Of a stretch of 13,509 nt of DNA, positions 6,175 through 12,953 are shown one piece after another; positions within the stretch are counted from its first letter, which is position 1, and the number at the start of each line of letters is the position of its first letter. Made by a program: the position numbers and the translations under genes. The notes beneath the pieces were generated by a model. It did not search any database and was not told the DNA's origin. It saw only the letters and a program-made list of their open reading frames with translations. Where the stretch lies: NCBI GenBank assembly GCA_900764755.1, contig CAAFPE010000023.1:1-13509 (forward strand), given 5' to 3'. The DNA is from an uncultured Oscillospiraceae bacterium (GTDB lineage: Bacteria; Bacillota; Clostridia; Oscillospirales; Oscillospiraceae).

Positions 6175-8859
6175 CTATTTCGCCGCGCCCGCGCCGCTCA
6201 CCGGCCGGCCTGTCCCATGGCCGGGCGGGGCCTCCCGGGGCTCCGCCATCTCCCGGCGGCGGCCCCGCGCCTTGGCAAGCTCGCAGATAGGGATGGGGGC
6301 TGCTGCCAACAGCAGAACGGTGAGCCACTGGCCTCCATCCATAGAAACCACGGAAAACACGCTCTGGAGGGGCGGGAACAGGAGAACCGCCAGCTGCATA
6401 GATGCCCCGGCCAAAAACGCCTTGTTCATGGCGGGGTTGGACAGCAGGCCCTGCTCCAGCAGGGAGCGGTCCTCACTGCGGACATTGAAGGCGTGGAACA
6501 GCTGGCACAGGGTGAGGGTGGCGAAGGCCATGGTATTGGCCACTGCCCCCTCCAGGCCCGGGGCCGCCAGCCGGGTGAAGCCCAGAAAATAGGCCGCCAG
6601 AGTCAGCCCGCCCACCATCAGGCCCTGCCAGGCCAACCGAAGGGAGAAACTCCGGTCGAACAGCCCCCGGTCCGCTGGGCGGGGCGGCTGCTCCATGGCC
6701 CCCTCCTCCACCGGCTCCACCCCCAGTGCCAGCGCCGGGAGAGAGTCAGTGACCAGATTGAGCCACAGCAGCTGCACCGGGGCCAGGGGCATCTGTCCAA
6801 AGTCCAGCAGGGTAGCGGTGAAGATAGTAAGGATCTCCCCAATGTTGCAGGAAAGGAGATAGTGGATGGCCTTGCGGATGTTGGACCAGATCCCCCGCCC
6901 CTCCTCAATGGCGGATACGATGGTGGAGAAGTTGTCGTCGGTGAGGATGAGATCGGCCGCCCCCTTTGCCACGTCAGTGCCGGAACGCCCCATGGCACAG
7001 CCGATGTCCGCCGCCTTCAGGGCCGGGGCGTCGTTCACTCCGTCCCCCGTCATGGCCACCACACATCCCCGCTTCTGCCATGCCTTTACAATGCGCATTT
7101 TGTGTTCGGGGGACACTCGGGCAAACACAGAAAAGCGGTGGATGTCCTCCTCCAGAGCCTCCTGGGGCAGAAATTCCAGTTCCGCCCCGGTCACTGCCAG
7201 GTCACCCGGGCGGTAGATGTCCAGTTCCCGGGCCACCGCCAGGGCCGTGGCCTTGTGGTCCCCGGTGATCATCACCGGACGGACTCCTGCCCGGTGACAC
7301 TGGGCCACCGCCCCCCGCACCTCGGGGCGGGGCGGGTCCATCATGCCGAACAGCCCCAGGAAGGTCAGCCCGCTCTCAATGGTCCCGGGGACCACAGCAG
7401 GAGGCAGGAAGGCCAGATCCCGGCTGGCCACTCCCAGAACCCGCAGGGCACACCCGGCCATCTCCTCGTTGGCCCGGAGGATCCCCTCCTTCTGCCGGGA
7501 GGTGAGAGGCCCCTGGGGACCGTCGGTGCAGCGCCCCAGCAGGACGTCCGGCGCGCCCTTGACGAACACCCGGAAGCCCCCCTCCGGCCTCGGGTGGATG
7601 GTGGACATGAGTTTCCGGCCGGAATCAAAGGGGAGTTCCCCCTGCCGGGGCCACTGCTCGTCCAGCTTGTTCCGGTCCAGCCCCTCCCGGGCAGCGGCCA
7701 CAATGAGGGCTCCCTCTGTGGGGTCCCCCTGTGCGGCGGGTGCACCCGCCCTCCACTCCAGCCGGGCGTCGTTGCACAGGGCCCCGGCCAGCAGCGCGTC
7801 TCTCCGCCGTCCCCCCGCGGGGATCCACACCTCCTGCACCGTCATCCGGTTCTGGGTGAGAGTCCCGGTCTTATCGGAGCAGATTACTCCTGCGCACCCC
7901 AGTGTCTCCACAGCGGGCAGCTTTTTGACGATGGCCCCCCGGACAGCCATCCGCCCCACCCCCAGGGCCAGCACGATGGTAACGATGGCGGGCAGGCCCT
8001 CCGGGATGGCAGCCACCGCCAGTGACACGGCGGTGAGGAACATATCCAGCATCCGTTTCCCCTGGATCAACCCCACCCCAAACATGACTGCGCACACCGA
8101 CAGGCACAGGAAGGACAGGGTCCGGGAGATCTCCCCCATTTTCTGCTGGAGGGGGGTGTCCATCCCCTCGTCCCCCAGGAGCAGGCCGGCGATGTGCCCC
8201 ATCTGGGTATCCATCCCGGTGGCACACACCAGGGCAGTCCCCCGTCCCGCAGTGATGAGAGTGCCGGAGATGACCATGTTGGTCCAGTCTCCCAGGGGCG
8301 CACCCTCTGCCAAAGCCTCGGCGGGGGCCTTTTCCACCGGGATGGACTCTCCGGTCATGGCGGACTCATCCGCCTGAAGGCGGCTGCACTCCAGGATCCG
8401 GGCGTCTGCGGGGACCAGGTCACCAGCCTCCAGCAGGATCACATCCCCGGGGACCAGCTGGGCCGCGGGCAGCTTCACCGGACGTCCGCCCCGTAAAGCA
8501 GTTGCCTGGGGCGCGGACAGCCTGCGCAGCTCCTCCAGGGCGTGCTGGGCCCGGTCCTCCTGGAAAATAGAGATCACACTGTTCACCGCCACGATCACCA
8601 GGATAATGGCCGCATCCAGCCACTCCTTCCCGCCGCTGGCCGCCAGGGACAGCCCCGCCGCCCCCAGCAGCACCAGGATCATGGGGTCCCGCATCTGTTC
8701 CAAGAGCCGCCCCAGAAGCCCCGCCTGAGGCGGCGGCTCCAGTTCGTTGGGACCTGTGCGCCGCAGGCGCTCCTCCGCCTGGTGCTGGGACAGGCCGCCG
8801 GGGCGGGCGTTCAGCTCCTCTAAAAGCCGGGGCAGCGGCTTGCTGTGCCAGCTGCTCAT
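6175..8859 (-). CDS. Calcium-type cation-transporting P-type ATPase (P2A)
   Basis: This 894-residue membrane pump uses ATP to move a cation, most likely exporting Ca2+. It has an N-terminal cation-ATPase domain, the actuator motif TGES (169-172), PEGLP in the fourth membrane helix (286-290), the phosphorylated Asp329 in DKTGTLT, the nucleotide-domain KGAPD (434-438), TGDH (532-535) and the hinge TGDGVNDAP (604-612). Candidate calcium ligands match SERCA: Glu287, Asn672 and Glu675 in NIGE, and Asn701, Thr704 and Asp705 in NLVTD. By hand alignment, SERCA Glu908 corresponds to Gln786, so one calcium site may be weakened. The chosen ATG follows AAGGAG with 9-base spacing; the frame is open further upstream, but without homology. 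An extended -10 promoter lies just upstream. The gene is convergent with the DnaD/DnaC-like pair and appears monocistronic. Confidence 0.93.
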   Translation of the reverse strand: MSSWHSKPLPRLLEELNARPGGLSQHQAEERLRRTGPNELEPPPQAGLLGRLLEQMRDPMILVLLGAAGLSLAASGGKEWLDAAIILVIVAVNSVISIFQEDRAQHALEELRRLSAPQATALRGGRPVKLPAAQLVPGDVILLEAGDLVPADARILECSRLQADESAMTGESIPVEKAPAEALAEGAPLGDWTNMVISGTLITAGRGTALVCATGMDTQMGHIAGLLLGDEGMDTPLQQKMGEISRTLSFLCLSVCAVMFGVGLIQGKRMLDMFLTAVSLAVAAIPEGLPAIVTIVLALGVGRMAVRGAIVKKLPAVETLGCAGVICSDKTGTLTQNRMTVQEVWIPAGGRRRDALLAGALCNDARLEWRAGAPAAQGDPTEGALIVAAAREGLDRNKLDEQWPRQGELPFDSGRKLMSTIHPRPEGGFRVFVKGAPDVLLGRCTDGPQGPLTSRQKEGILRANEEMAGCALRVLGVASRDLAFLPPAVVPGTIESGLTFLGLFGMMDPPRPEVRGAVAQCHRAGVRPVMITGDHKATALAVARELDIYRPGDLAVTGAELEFLPQEALEEDIHRFSVFARVSPEHKMRIVKAWQKRGCVVAMTGDGVNDAPALKAADIGCAMGRSGTDVAKGAADLILTDDNFSTIVSAIEEGRGIWSNIRKAIHYLLSCNIGEILTIFTATLLDFGQMPLAPVQLLWLNLVTDSLPALALGVEPVEEGAMEQPPRPADRGLFDRSFSLRLAWQGLMVGGLTLAAYFLGFTRLAAPGLEGAVANTMAFATLTLCQLFHAFNVRSEDRSLLEQGLLSNPAMNKAFLAGASMQLAVLLFPPLQSVFSVVSMDGGQWLTVLLLAAAPIPICELAKARGRRREMAEPREAPPGHGTGRPVSGAGAAK

Positions 8860-8886
8860 ATCATCACACTCCTTCCATGTTCTCCC

Positions 8887-8895
8887 ATTATAGCA
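8887..8895 (-). promoter_or_regulatory. Extended -10 promoter of the P-type ATPase gene
   Basis: On the minus strand TGCTATAAT combines a perfect -10 box with the TGn extension. I see no good -35 box at 17 bases, which is usual for extended -10 promoters. It lies about 28 bases upstream of the ATG. Confidence 0.55.
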
Positions 8896-9092
8896 GAGGG
8901 CCTGTCCGCTTTTTGGGGAAATCAGGGAAGGATCAGATAAGAGAACGGATGACCTCCGGATTTTGTATCTTCTCCTTCCATCTACTCGCAGGGCACAGTG
9001 ATCCGGCACGCTGTTTGTCGATCATCGGAATGGATCCCGAGAAACTTCACCCAGGCGCACTATGGCTGCACCCGCCTGACACGGAACCGTTG

Positions 9093-9121
9093 TTGACATA
9101 TTTTTTTGCTTGTTATATAAT
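9093..9121 (+). promoter_or_regulatory. Full-consensus promoter of the HAAS/PadR genes
   Basis: TTGACA (9093-9098) and TATAAT (9116-9121) are separated by exactly 17 bases, matching the housekeeping consensus at all twelve positions. The T-rich spacer and AT-rich leader contrast with the GC-rich surroundings. Transcription would start near 9128, about 50 bases before the ATG. Such a strong core promoter would be expected to need repression, plausibly by the PadR protein it encodes. Confidence 0.75.
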
Positions 9122-9178
9122 ATCCTTATCTACTGTATTATTTTCAATAGTAAAAATATATTAGAAAGGATGGAGAAT

Positions 9179-9934
9179 ATGAACAAGAAAACTTATATGA
9201 AAAAGTTTTCCCGTGTTGTTCGTTGGAGATTACAAAAATCAGAGGCCGACGAGGTTTTAAATGACTATGAAGAAATGCTGCTGAACCACGCAGAATATGA
9301 CAATGATTCTCTTATACAGGAATTGGGAGAACCACTTCAAGCAGTTCGGCTGCTGACAGAGCCAAAAGCTTATCGTCTGTGGCTATCTGTATTCTCTGTG
9401 ATGGCATTCTGCCTGCTGCTGCCGGAGATTATGCTGCTATGGGCACCGTTCAGCTGGAAACCTTGGTACTGGCTGCCTGAACTTCTTCTGGTGGGAATAT
9501 TCACTTCACTTGTATGGTTCCGCCCTTGCCGTAAGGGGATCCGGCGCCCCTTACCGAACGGTTTCATTTCTATTGCAGCGACCCTATTGCTGGGGGCGTT
9601 GGCTGGGGGTGGTGTGATATGGAGTCTGACCATAGGCGCCTGGGAATGGCTTCCATTCGGAATGTACGGCTCCGCAGCCAAATGGACGCTATGGATCGTG
9701 GGTTCTGTTGGAGCTATGGCAGGGCTGTGGGGACTGATTCAGGCCCGGATGTCCGACTTCCGATGGCGAGCACTGTATGTCATGGGCCTTACCATCCTAA
9801 TTGAGTGTACCATTATAATCTCATTGCTCACAAGCATGGACCCACATAGTGCTGATTGGTGGATACCATACACTGCCACCCTCAGTATAACAGGAATTTT
9901 AGGGATCACAGCTGTGGGGGTATCTCTATGCTGA
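9179..9934 (+). CDS. HAAS/DUF1700-type membrane protein
   Basis: This 251-residue protein has a soluble N-terminal helical domain (about 5-60) with the HAAS/DUF1700 pattern: a basic start (KKFSRVVRWRLQ), then EADEVLNDYEEMLLNHAEY, then LIQELGEPLQAVRLL. About six membrane segments follow (roughly 65-88, 97-116, 129-151, 167-188, 197-219, 229-250). Such proteins are usually paired with PadR regulators and are thought to take part in envelope stress sensing or regulation; the mechanism is not established. ATG 9179 is preferred because AAAGG lies about 9 bases upstream; ATG 9170 overlaps that site. The stop codon overlaps the start of the PadR gene. The usual order in such pairs is PadR first, so the order here is reversed. 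Composition is more AT-rich than the ATPase gene. Confidence 0.8.
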   Translation: MNKKTYMKKFSRVVRWRLQKSEADEVLNDYEEMLLNHAEYDNDSLIQELGEPLQAVRLLTEPKAYRLWLSVFSVMAFCLLLPEIMLLWAPFSWKPWYWLPELLLVGIFTSLVWFRPCRKGIRRPLPNGFISIAATLLLGALAGGGVIWSLTIGAWEWLPFGMYGSAAKWTLWIVGSVGAMAGLWGLIQARMSDFRWRALYVMGLTILIECTIIISLLTSMDPHSADWWIPYTATLSITGILGITAVGVSLC

Positions 9935-10230
9935 AAAAAGACCTGATCGAACTTTGTTTGCTTCATCTGTTAAATGTTGAGGATCTGTATGGATACGAAA
10001 TCCTCCGTCGCATACATGAAGGTTTTCCCGATACGCAGGAGAGTGCAGTCTATGCTTTGCTCCGCGGCCTGTGTAAAGAAGGCTCTACTGAGCAATATAC
10101 AGGAAGTGTATCTGATGGCCCCACAAGAAAATATTATCATATAACCATAGCCGGAAAATCGAAACAGGAAAAATTGCTTCGCGAATGGCGGCGGCTTCGT
10201 GACACTCTTACGATGTTAGGGGTAGAATAA
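9928..10230 (+). CDS. PadR family transcriptional regulator
   Basis: This 100-residue protein is a compact PadR winged-helix regulator. It has the recognition pattern LIELCLLHLL, then YGYEILRRI, then SAVYALLRGLCKEG, followed by the wing GPTRKYYHIT and a C-terminal dimerisation helix (about 76-96). PadR proteins are usually repressors that respond to small molecules or membrane stress. The ATG overlaps the end of the HAAS gene by 7 bases (ATGCTGA), which implies translational coupling; a GGGGG run lies 7 bases upstream. I infer that it autoregulates the strong promoter at 9093-9121. The reading frame is open further upstream inside the HAAS gene, but PadR homology begins at this ATG. Confidence 0.88.
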   Translation: MLKKDLIELCLLHLLNVEDLYGYEILRRIHEGFPDTQESAVYALLRGLCKEGSTEQYTGSVSDGPTRKYYHITIAGKSKQEKLLREWRRLRDTLTMLGVE

Positions 10231-10280
10231 CAAAAAGCCAGGGGAAAATTACGTTTCCTGCTCTTGTATATTTCTATGGA

Positions 10281-10311
10281 ATATTCTCAACCGAACCGAT
10301 AAATCCGAACT
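10281..10311. repeat. Copy A of a 31-bp intergenic repeat
   Basis: Bases 10281-10311 match 12671-12701 without gaps at 26 of 31 positions, in the same orientation. Read on the minus strand, both copies translate to a similar peptide (FGFIGSVENI here, FGLINSVENM in copy B), so they may be remnants of one old coding sequence or element. The two copies bracket the lipoprotein gene pair. Confidence 0.5.
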
Positions 10312-10371
10312 TCGGAATATTCGAATATCCTTGTGCTGTTCGCATGGGCAAGTATTGCCCCTCTGAACAGC
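10304..10371. other. Cluster of palindromes in a noncoding gap
   Basis: The 324-base gap between the PadR gene and the first lipoprotein gene has no credible gene. It does hold TCCGAA-C-TTCGGA (10304-10316), the perfect 12-bp palindrome ATATTCGAATAT (10317-10328), and a hairpin with outer arms GCTGTTC/GAACAGC (10335-10341 and 10365-10371) and inner arms GGGCAA/TTGCCC (10346-10351 and 10355-10360), separated by a symmetric 4x4 internal loop. These could be operators, a small structured RNA, or repeat debris. Confidence 0.5.
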
Positions 10372-10434
10372 CGCAGGAGTTCGCCAAGTGGAACGTACAA
10401 CAACAAGACGAACATCAGAACAAGGCATAATAGA

Positions 10435-10464
10435 GGCTGGAACATCCGAACCGATGCTCCAGCC
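10435..10464. terminator. Possible bidirectional terminator hairpin
   Basis: GGCTGGA (10435-10441) pairs with TCCAGCC (10458-10464), then, past one mismatch, CATC pairs with GATG around CGAACC. Tails are CGCTTTATT on the plus strand and TCTATTATG on the minus strand, both only moderately T-rich. It lies about 90 bases past the stop of the minus-strand lipoprotein gene and 205 bases past the PadR stop. Confidence 0.45.
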
Positions 10465-10554
10465 CGCTTTATTGATTCCGCAATCGTTATCTTTCCGGCG
10501 CTCCCTCAAGAAATCAATGCACACCAGCTGAGTCGTATGTTCTCATAGCGCAGT

Positions 10555-11169
10555 TCAATCGAACATGGCCGCCTCAGCGAGGGCTTGATTGGTATTTGCT
10601 GTTTCTGGATCTGCAATAGACACCGGAGCATGACGCTTCACGATTTCGGCCCCTGTGACATCCCATCCGCCGCCAGGAGCAGCTTCGTTTGTATTCACCA
10701 TGACTTCCATATCATGATACGTAAATCTTAACCAGCCTTCTCCACTTATCACCTCTTCTCCCATGAAGTACTCATAATCATCTACACCGATCAAGGAGAA
10801 GAAATCTTCAAAGGACATCTCCTCTTCCATGTCTGGAAACAGCACGTCCGCCGTTGTAATAAAACCAGCGCATTTCAGCTGGTCCTCACATTCGTTCATG
10901 GCCTTTTCAAAATCACCGCTCTGTCCCCCAAAAAAGAAGGACACATATTCCGCCCCCTGTTCCCAAAAACAGGCAGCGGCCATATCCGGAAATCCATCTA
11001 AGCGCACAACAAATTCGCCTTCCGGATGCTCGTTTTTTAATTCACTCAGCGTTTTTCCAATGTCATTCAAAAATTCAGGTGCCTGGCCGCCAGGAGTTAC
11101 AGGCGCGCAAGCAGAAAACGAGAATAATACAAACAAAAATATGCTTGCAAGGACTATGTTTCGTTTCAT
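10555..11169 (-). CDS. Predicted lipoprotein of unknown function (204 aa)
   Basis: This 204-residue protein starts with a short basic tip (MKRN), a hydrophobic stretch, and a lipobox-like FSAC with Cys21, so it is probably lipid-anchored outside the membrane. The rest is acidic and soluble, with many aromatic residues and the segment GWLRFTYHDMEVMVN near residues 149-163. I do not recognise a family. The ATG is preceded by GGAGG with 5-base spacing; an in-frame ATG four codons upstream overlaps that ribosome site and is unlikely. It follows another lipoprotein gene on the same strand, but a hairpin at 11347-11375 and a 206-base gap separate them, so it probably has its own promoter. Base composition is less GC-rich than the first 9 kb. 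Confidence 0.75.
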   Translation of the reverse strand: MKRNIVLASIFLFVLFSFSACAPVTPGGQAPEFLNDIGKTLSELKNEHPEGEFVVRLDGFPDMAAACFWEQGAEYVSFFFGGQSGDFEKAMNECEDQLKCAGFITTADVLFPDMEEEMSFEDFFSLIGVDDYEYFMGEEVISGEGWLRFTYHDMEVMVNTNEAAPGGGWDVTGAEIVKRHAPVSIADPETANTNQALAEAAMFD

Positions 11170-11212
11170 AGCAACCTCCATCCTGGGGTATGATACCGCT
11201 AGTTTCTTTCTG

Positions 11213-11221
11213 AATATAGCA
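11213..11221 (-). promoter_or_regulatory. Candidate promoter of the 204-aa lipoprotein gene
   Basis: The minus strand reads TGCTATATT, an extended -10 box about 45 bases upstream of the start codon. No convincing -35 box is present. The rest of the gap 11170-11346 shows no gene. Confidence 0.35.
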
Positions 11222-11346
11222 TTTATGGGGAATTTCCTGAAGTAAGATACAGGTCAAACCCATTCTTTCTGTGTGCTCAAGCTGCACCTCACACAACGGC
11301 GGAGTCCAGCCCAAGCTCGATGGCAGCAGCAGCTCCAGTTGGGAAA

Positions 11347-11375
11347 GGCGGGGACATCTCTACGATGTTCCCGCC
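11347..11375 (-). terminator. Terminator hairpin abutting a stop codon
   Basis: GGCGGGGACATC (11347-11358) pairs with GATGTTCCCGCC (11364-11375) over 12 positions with one mismatch and a 5-nt loop. On the minus strand it begins right after the TAG of the 385-aa lipoprotein gene and is followed by TTTCCC. The T run is short, so termination may be partial. Confidence 0.55.
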
Positions 11376-12533
11376 CTACCAGCACAGTGGTCTCATGGAT
11401 CGGTCCGTCACCACCTGATGGGACAGAATATGCCAGTTTTCCCCGTTTTTTTGCAGCACCAACCTGAGACTTTCACCAAAAGGGGACTCCCAGAGTGTAA
11501 CGACATCACCTATTTTCTCTCCGTAGGAGGGGTTGAACTTGATGGTACCGAAGTCGCTGGCAATGGTGTAGAAGCAGTCCGTCTCCGGGATGTACAATGC
11601 TTCTTCCAGCCAATCAGTGTGCATCTCCTCCACCGTGATCCCTGCGTACTTGGTCAAAATCTCATTGATATAGCCGCGGGGCAGCCGGTAACATGGGAAC
11701 GGCATTTCCTCCAGCGTCGCAAGGTGGTCGTCTCTACCAACACGCCAGTCCACTTTTTCCTGCACCATGCGGAACTCCGCTTCGTCTCCGGCTTCCAAGA
11801 CCTCTTGGCTGGGACAATAGCGCAGAAAATCACGCGCATCCATGTCCCTGGGGTCATCGTACCAGGAGGTGAAAAAGCAACTGATTTCTGTGGCTCTAAC
11901 GCCCCATGTTGTACCTTCTATTTTCCGTTCCGATGTGGTATAGTCTGTGAACCAGTCCAACTCCTCCGCCGTGAGGGGCGTTCCATCCCCTCCATAAAAC
12001 ACAGCGGCGCACACTTCATAGTACCACTTTTCCAGGGTATAAAACGCCATCCAAACACTCTGTATCGGCGGCGCTGGTTCTCCCCCCATTGGATCGTGCG
12101 GCTGTTCCGGCTCTTCTTCCATCAGCTCAGGCAGCTGAAACCAACCCTCCCGTCCTCCTGTTTCCACATGGATCGGACAGGTATAATCATAGCAGCTCCT
12201 CTCATAGGCGGTGAGTGTAATACCCGGAGCAGCAAATACACATCGGGTCTCGTCGCTTCTGTCCCATTTGTCCGGGACTTGATATTCCTCCCAGGTATAG
12301 CTTTGCAGCGTTTCAATATAGCTCTTCGCACGAATGGCCCGGCCGGCGTCTACCGTTTCTTCCATTCCGTCATAATAGTGGGTCAGGGACGCGCCGGAGG
12401 GCGACATATCCTCAAGGATTTGACTCAGCTCAGATACGCTCAATTCATCCGCCACTCTGGCCTGTGTATGGCCGCACCCAGTTACCAACAGCAAGAGAAG
12501 GAATGAAGCAATGATAACAGTACATCTTTTCAT
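11376..12533 (-). CDS. Predicted lipoprotein of unknown function (385 aa)
   Basis: This 385-residue protein begins MKRC followed by a strongly hydrophobic stretch and the lipobox VTGC, with Cys20 as the lipid anchor. The mature part (about 365 residues) is acidic, rich in tryptophan and tyrosine, and has a short proline-rich acidic insert (EEEPEQPHDPMGGEPAPP, about residues 144-161). The C-terminal part (YIPETDCFYTIASDFGTI, then a region ending LRLVLQKNGENWHILSHQ) looks like beta strands. I do not recognise a family or active site. The start is chosen at MKRC because AGAGG lies 7-8 bases upstream; an ATG six codons earlier has no ribosome site. The upstream DNA is very AT-rich and probably holds the promoter. 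It is the first of two lipoprotein genes on this strand. Surface binding or sensing is only a guess. Confidence 0.75.
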   Translation of the reverse strand: MKRCTVIIASFLLLLLVTGCGHTQARVADELSVSELSQILEDMSPSGASLTHYYDGMEETVDAGRAIRAKSYIETLQSYTWEEYQVPDKWDRSDETRCVFAAPGITLTAYERSCYDYTCPIHVETGGREGWFQLPELMEEEPEQPHDPMGGEPAPPIQSVWMAFYTLEKWYYEVCAAVFYGGDGTPLTAEELDWFTDYTTSERKIEGTTWGVRATEISCFFTSWYDDPRDMDARDFLRYCPSQEVLEAGDEAEFRMVQEKVDWRVGRDDHLATLEEMPFPCYRLPRGYINEILTKYAGITVEEMHTDWLEEALYIPETDCFYTIASDFGTIKFNPSYGEKIGDVVTLWESPFGESLRLVLQKNGENWHILSHQVVTDRSMRPLCW

Positions 12534-12670
12534 GGCGAATCCTCTGTTCATTATATTATAATATTAGATATTTAGATGGATTTTCTGTTATTTTGTCTCA
12601 AATAATTATACAATATATTGAATATAAACGCAAGGACTGGAGACTACCCTGGCCTTTGCATTTTCGCAGC

Positions 12671-12701
12671 ATATTTTCAACAGAATTGATCAATCCGAAC
12701 T
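12671..12701. repeat. Copy B of a 31-bp intergenic repeat
   Basis: This is the second copy of the repeat at 10281-10311 (26 of 31 bases identical, same orientation). It overlaps the left arm of the hairpin at 12693-12732. Confidence 0.5.
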
Positions 12702-12732
12702 GCATACCCCACTTGGATCATGCAGTTCGGAT
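12693..12732. repeat. Perfect 13-bp inverted repeat
   Basis: ATCCGAACTGCAT (12693-12705) and ATGCAGTTCGGAT (12720-12732) are exact reverse complements around a 14-base loop. There is no T run on either side, so it is not an obvious terminator. It could be a regulator site or the first stem of a structured RNA. Confidence 0.6.
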
Positions 12733-12859
12733 CATGAGTAAGCACAGGTTAAAAGCGACCTGTCTCTGTAATCAACTAGAATCACCGCCGCCAAAGCCCA
12801 GCGGCATCCGTTCGGTTCGGAACAGCGGGTCCGCAAGCTGAGCCCGCTCCGACCGTTAC

Positions 12860-12899
12860 AAAAAAAGCTGGAGCAGACGTACAACATCTGCTCCAGCTT
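12860..12899 (-). terminator. Terminator of a tRNA gene
   Basis: GCTGGAGCAGA (12867-12877) and TCTGCTCCAGC (12887-12897) form a perfect 11-bp stem with a 9-nt loop, followed on the minus strand by seven T. It starts directly after the CCA end of the tRNA fragment, as expected for the native terminator of that tRNA gene. This marks the left side as original chromosome. Confidence 0.85.
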
Positions 12900-12943
12900 G
12901 GTCCGAGTGCTGAGATTCGAACTCAGGGCCTCTTGAACCCCAT
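12899..12943 (-). other. 3' half of a tRNA (probably tRNA-Pro GGG): attachment-site half
   Basis: Read on the minus strand, the 45 bases give an anticodon loop ATGGGGT, a 3' anticodon strand TCAAG, a variable loop AGGCC, a perfect T arm (CTGAG, TTCGAAT, CTCAG), the acceptor strand CACTCGG and ACCA. A GGG anticodon with G72 and A73 points to tRNA-Pro. The bases that should form the 5' anticodon strand (CTTGA), D arm and 5' acceptor (CCGAGTG) are absent, and the match stops inside the anticodon loop. This is the usual footprint of a tyrosine integrase that targets a tRNA gene. Because the native terminator lies to the left, the inserted element lies to the right. Confidence 0.75.
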
Positions 12944-12953
12944 ACAAAGGCAA

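Larger units (their letters stand above)
12534..12860. other. Noncoding gap with AT-rich promoter region and serial hairpins
   Basis: No credible gene is present. Bases 12551-12620 are very AT-rich, with overlapping TATAAT-like boxes that probably drive the minus-strand lipoprotein gene; I could not fix a -35 box. From 12693 onward come successive hairpins: 12693-12732, 12744-12763 (ACAGGT/ACCTGT), 12787-12805 (GCCGC/GCGGC) and 12824-12848 (AGCGGG/CCCGCT), followed by the tRNA terminator. Confidence 0.5.

Noticed and set aside
6142..8025. 627-codon plus-strand open frame
   Set aside because: It is the antisense shadow of the P-type ATPase in GC-rich DNA, with repetitive His/Gln/Gly composition.
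10249..10524. 91-codon minus-strand frame after the lipoprotein gene
   Set aside because: It runs through several palindromes and the repeat copy, has no ribosome binding site, and its translation looks random.
10231..10554. CRISPR array or tandem repeat array
   Set aside because: The repeats are palindromes of different sequence and spacing. There is no regular repeat-spacer pattern and no cas gene in the window.
11271..12506. 411-codon plus-strand open frame opposite the larger lipoprotein
   Set aside because: The minus frame has a lipobox, a ribosome site and a terminator right after its stop. The plus frame has no such support.
12693..12897. Known riboswitch, retron or group II intron remnant
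   Set aside because: I looked for a recognisable core such as a domain V-like stem or a reverse transcriptase gene and found none, so I report only the hairpins.
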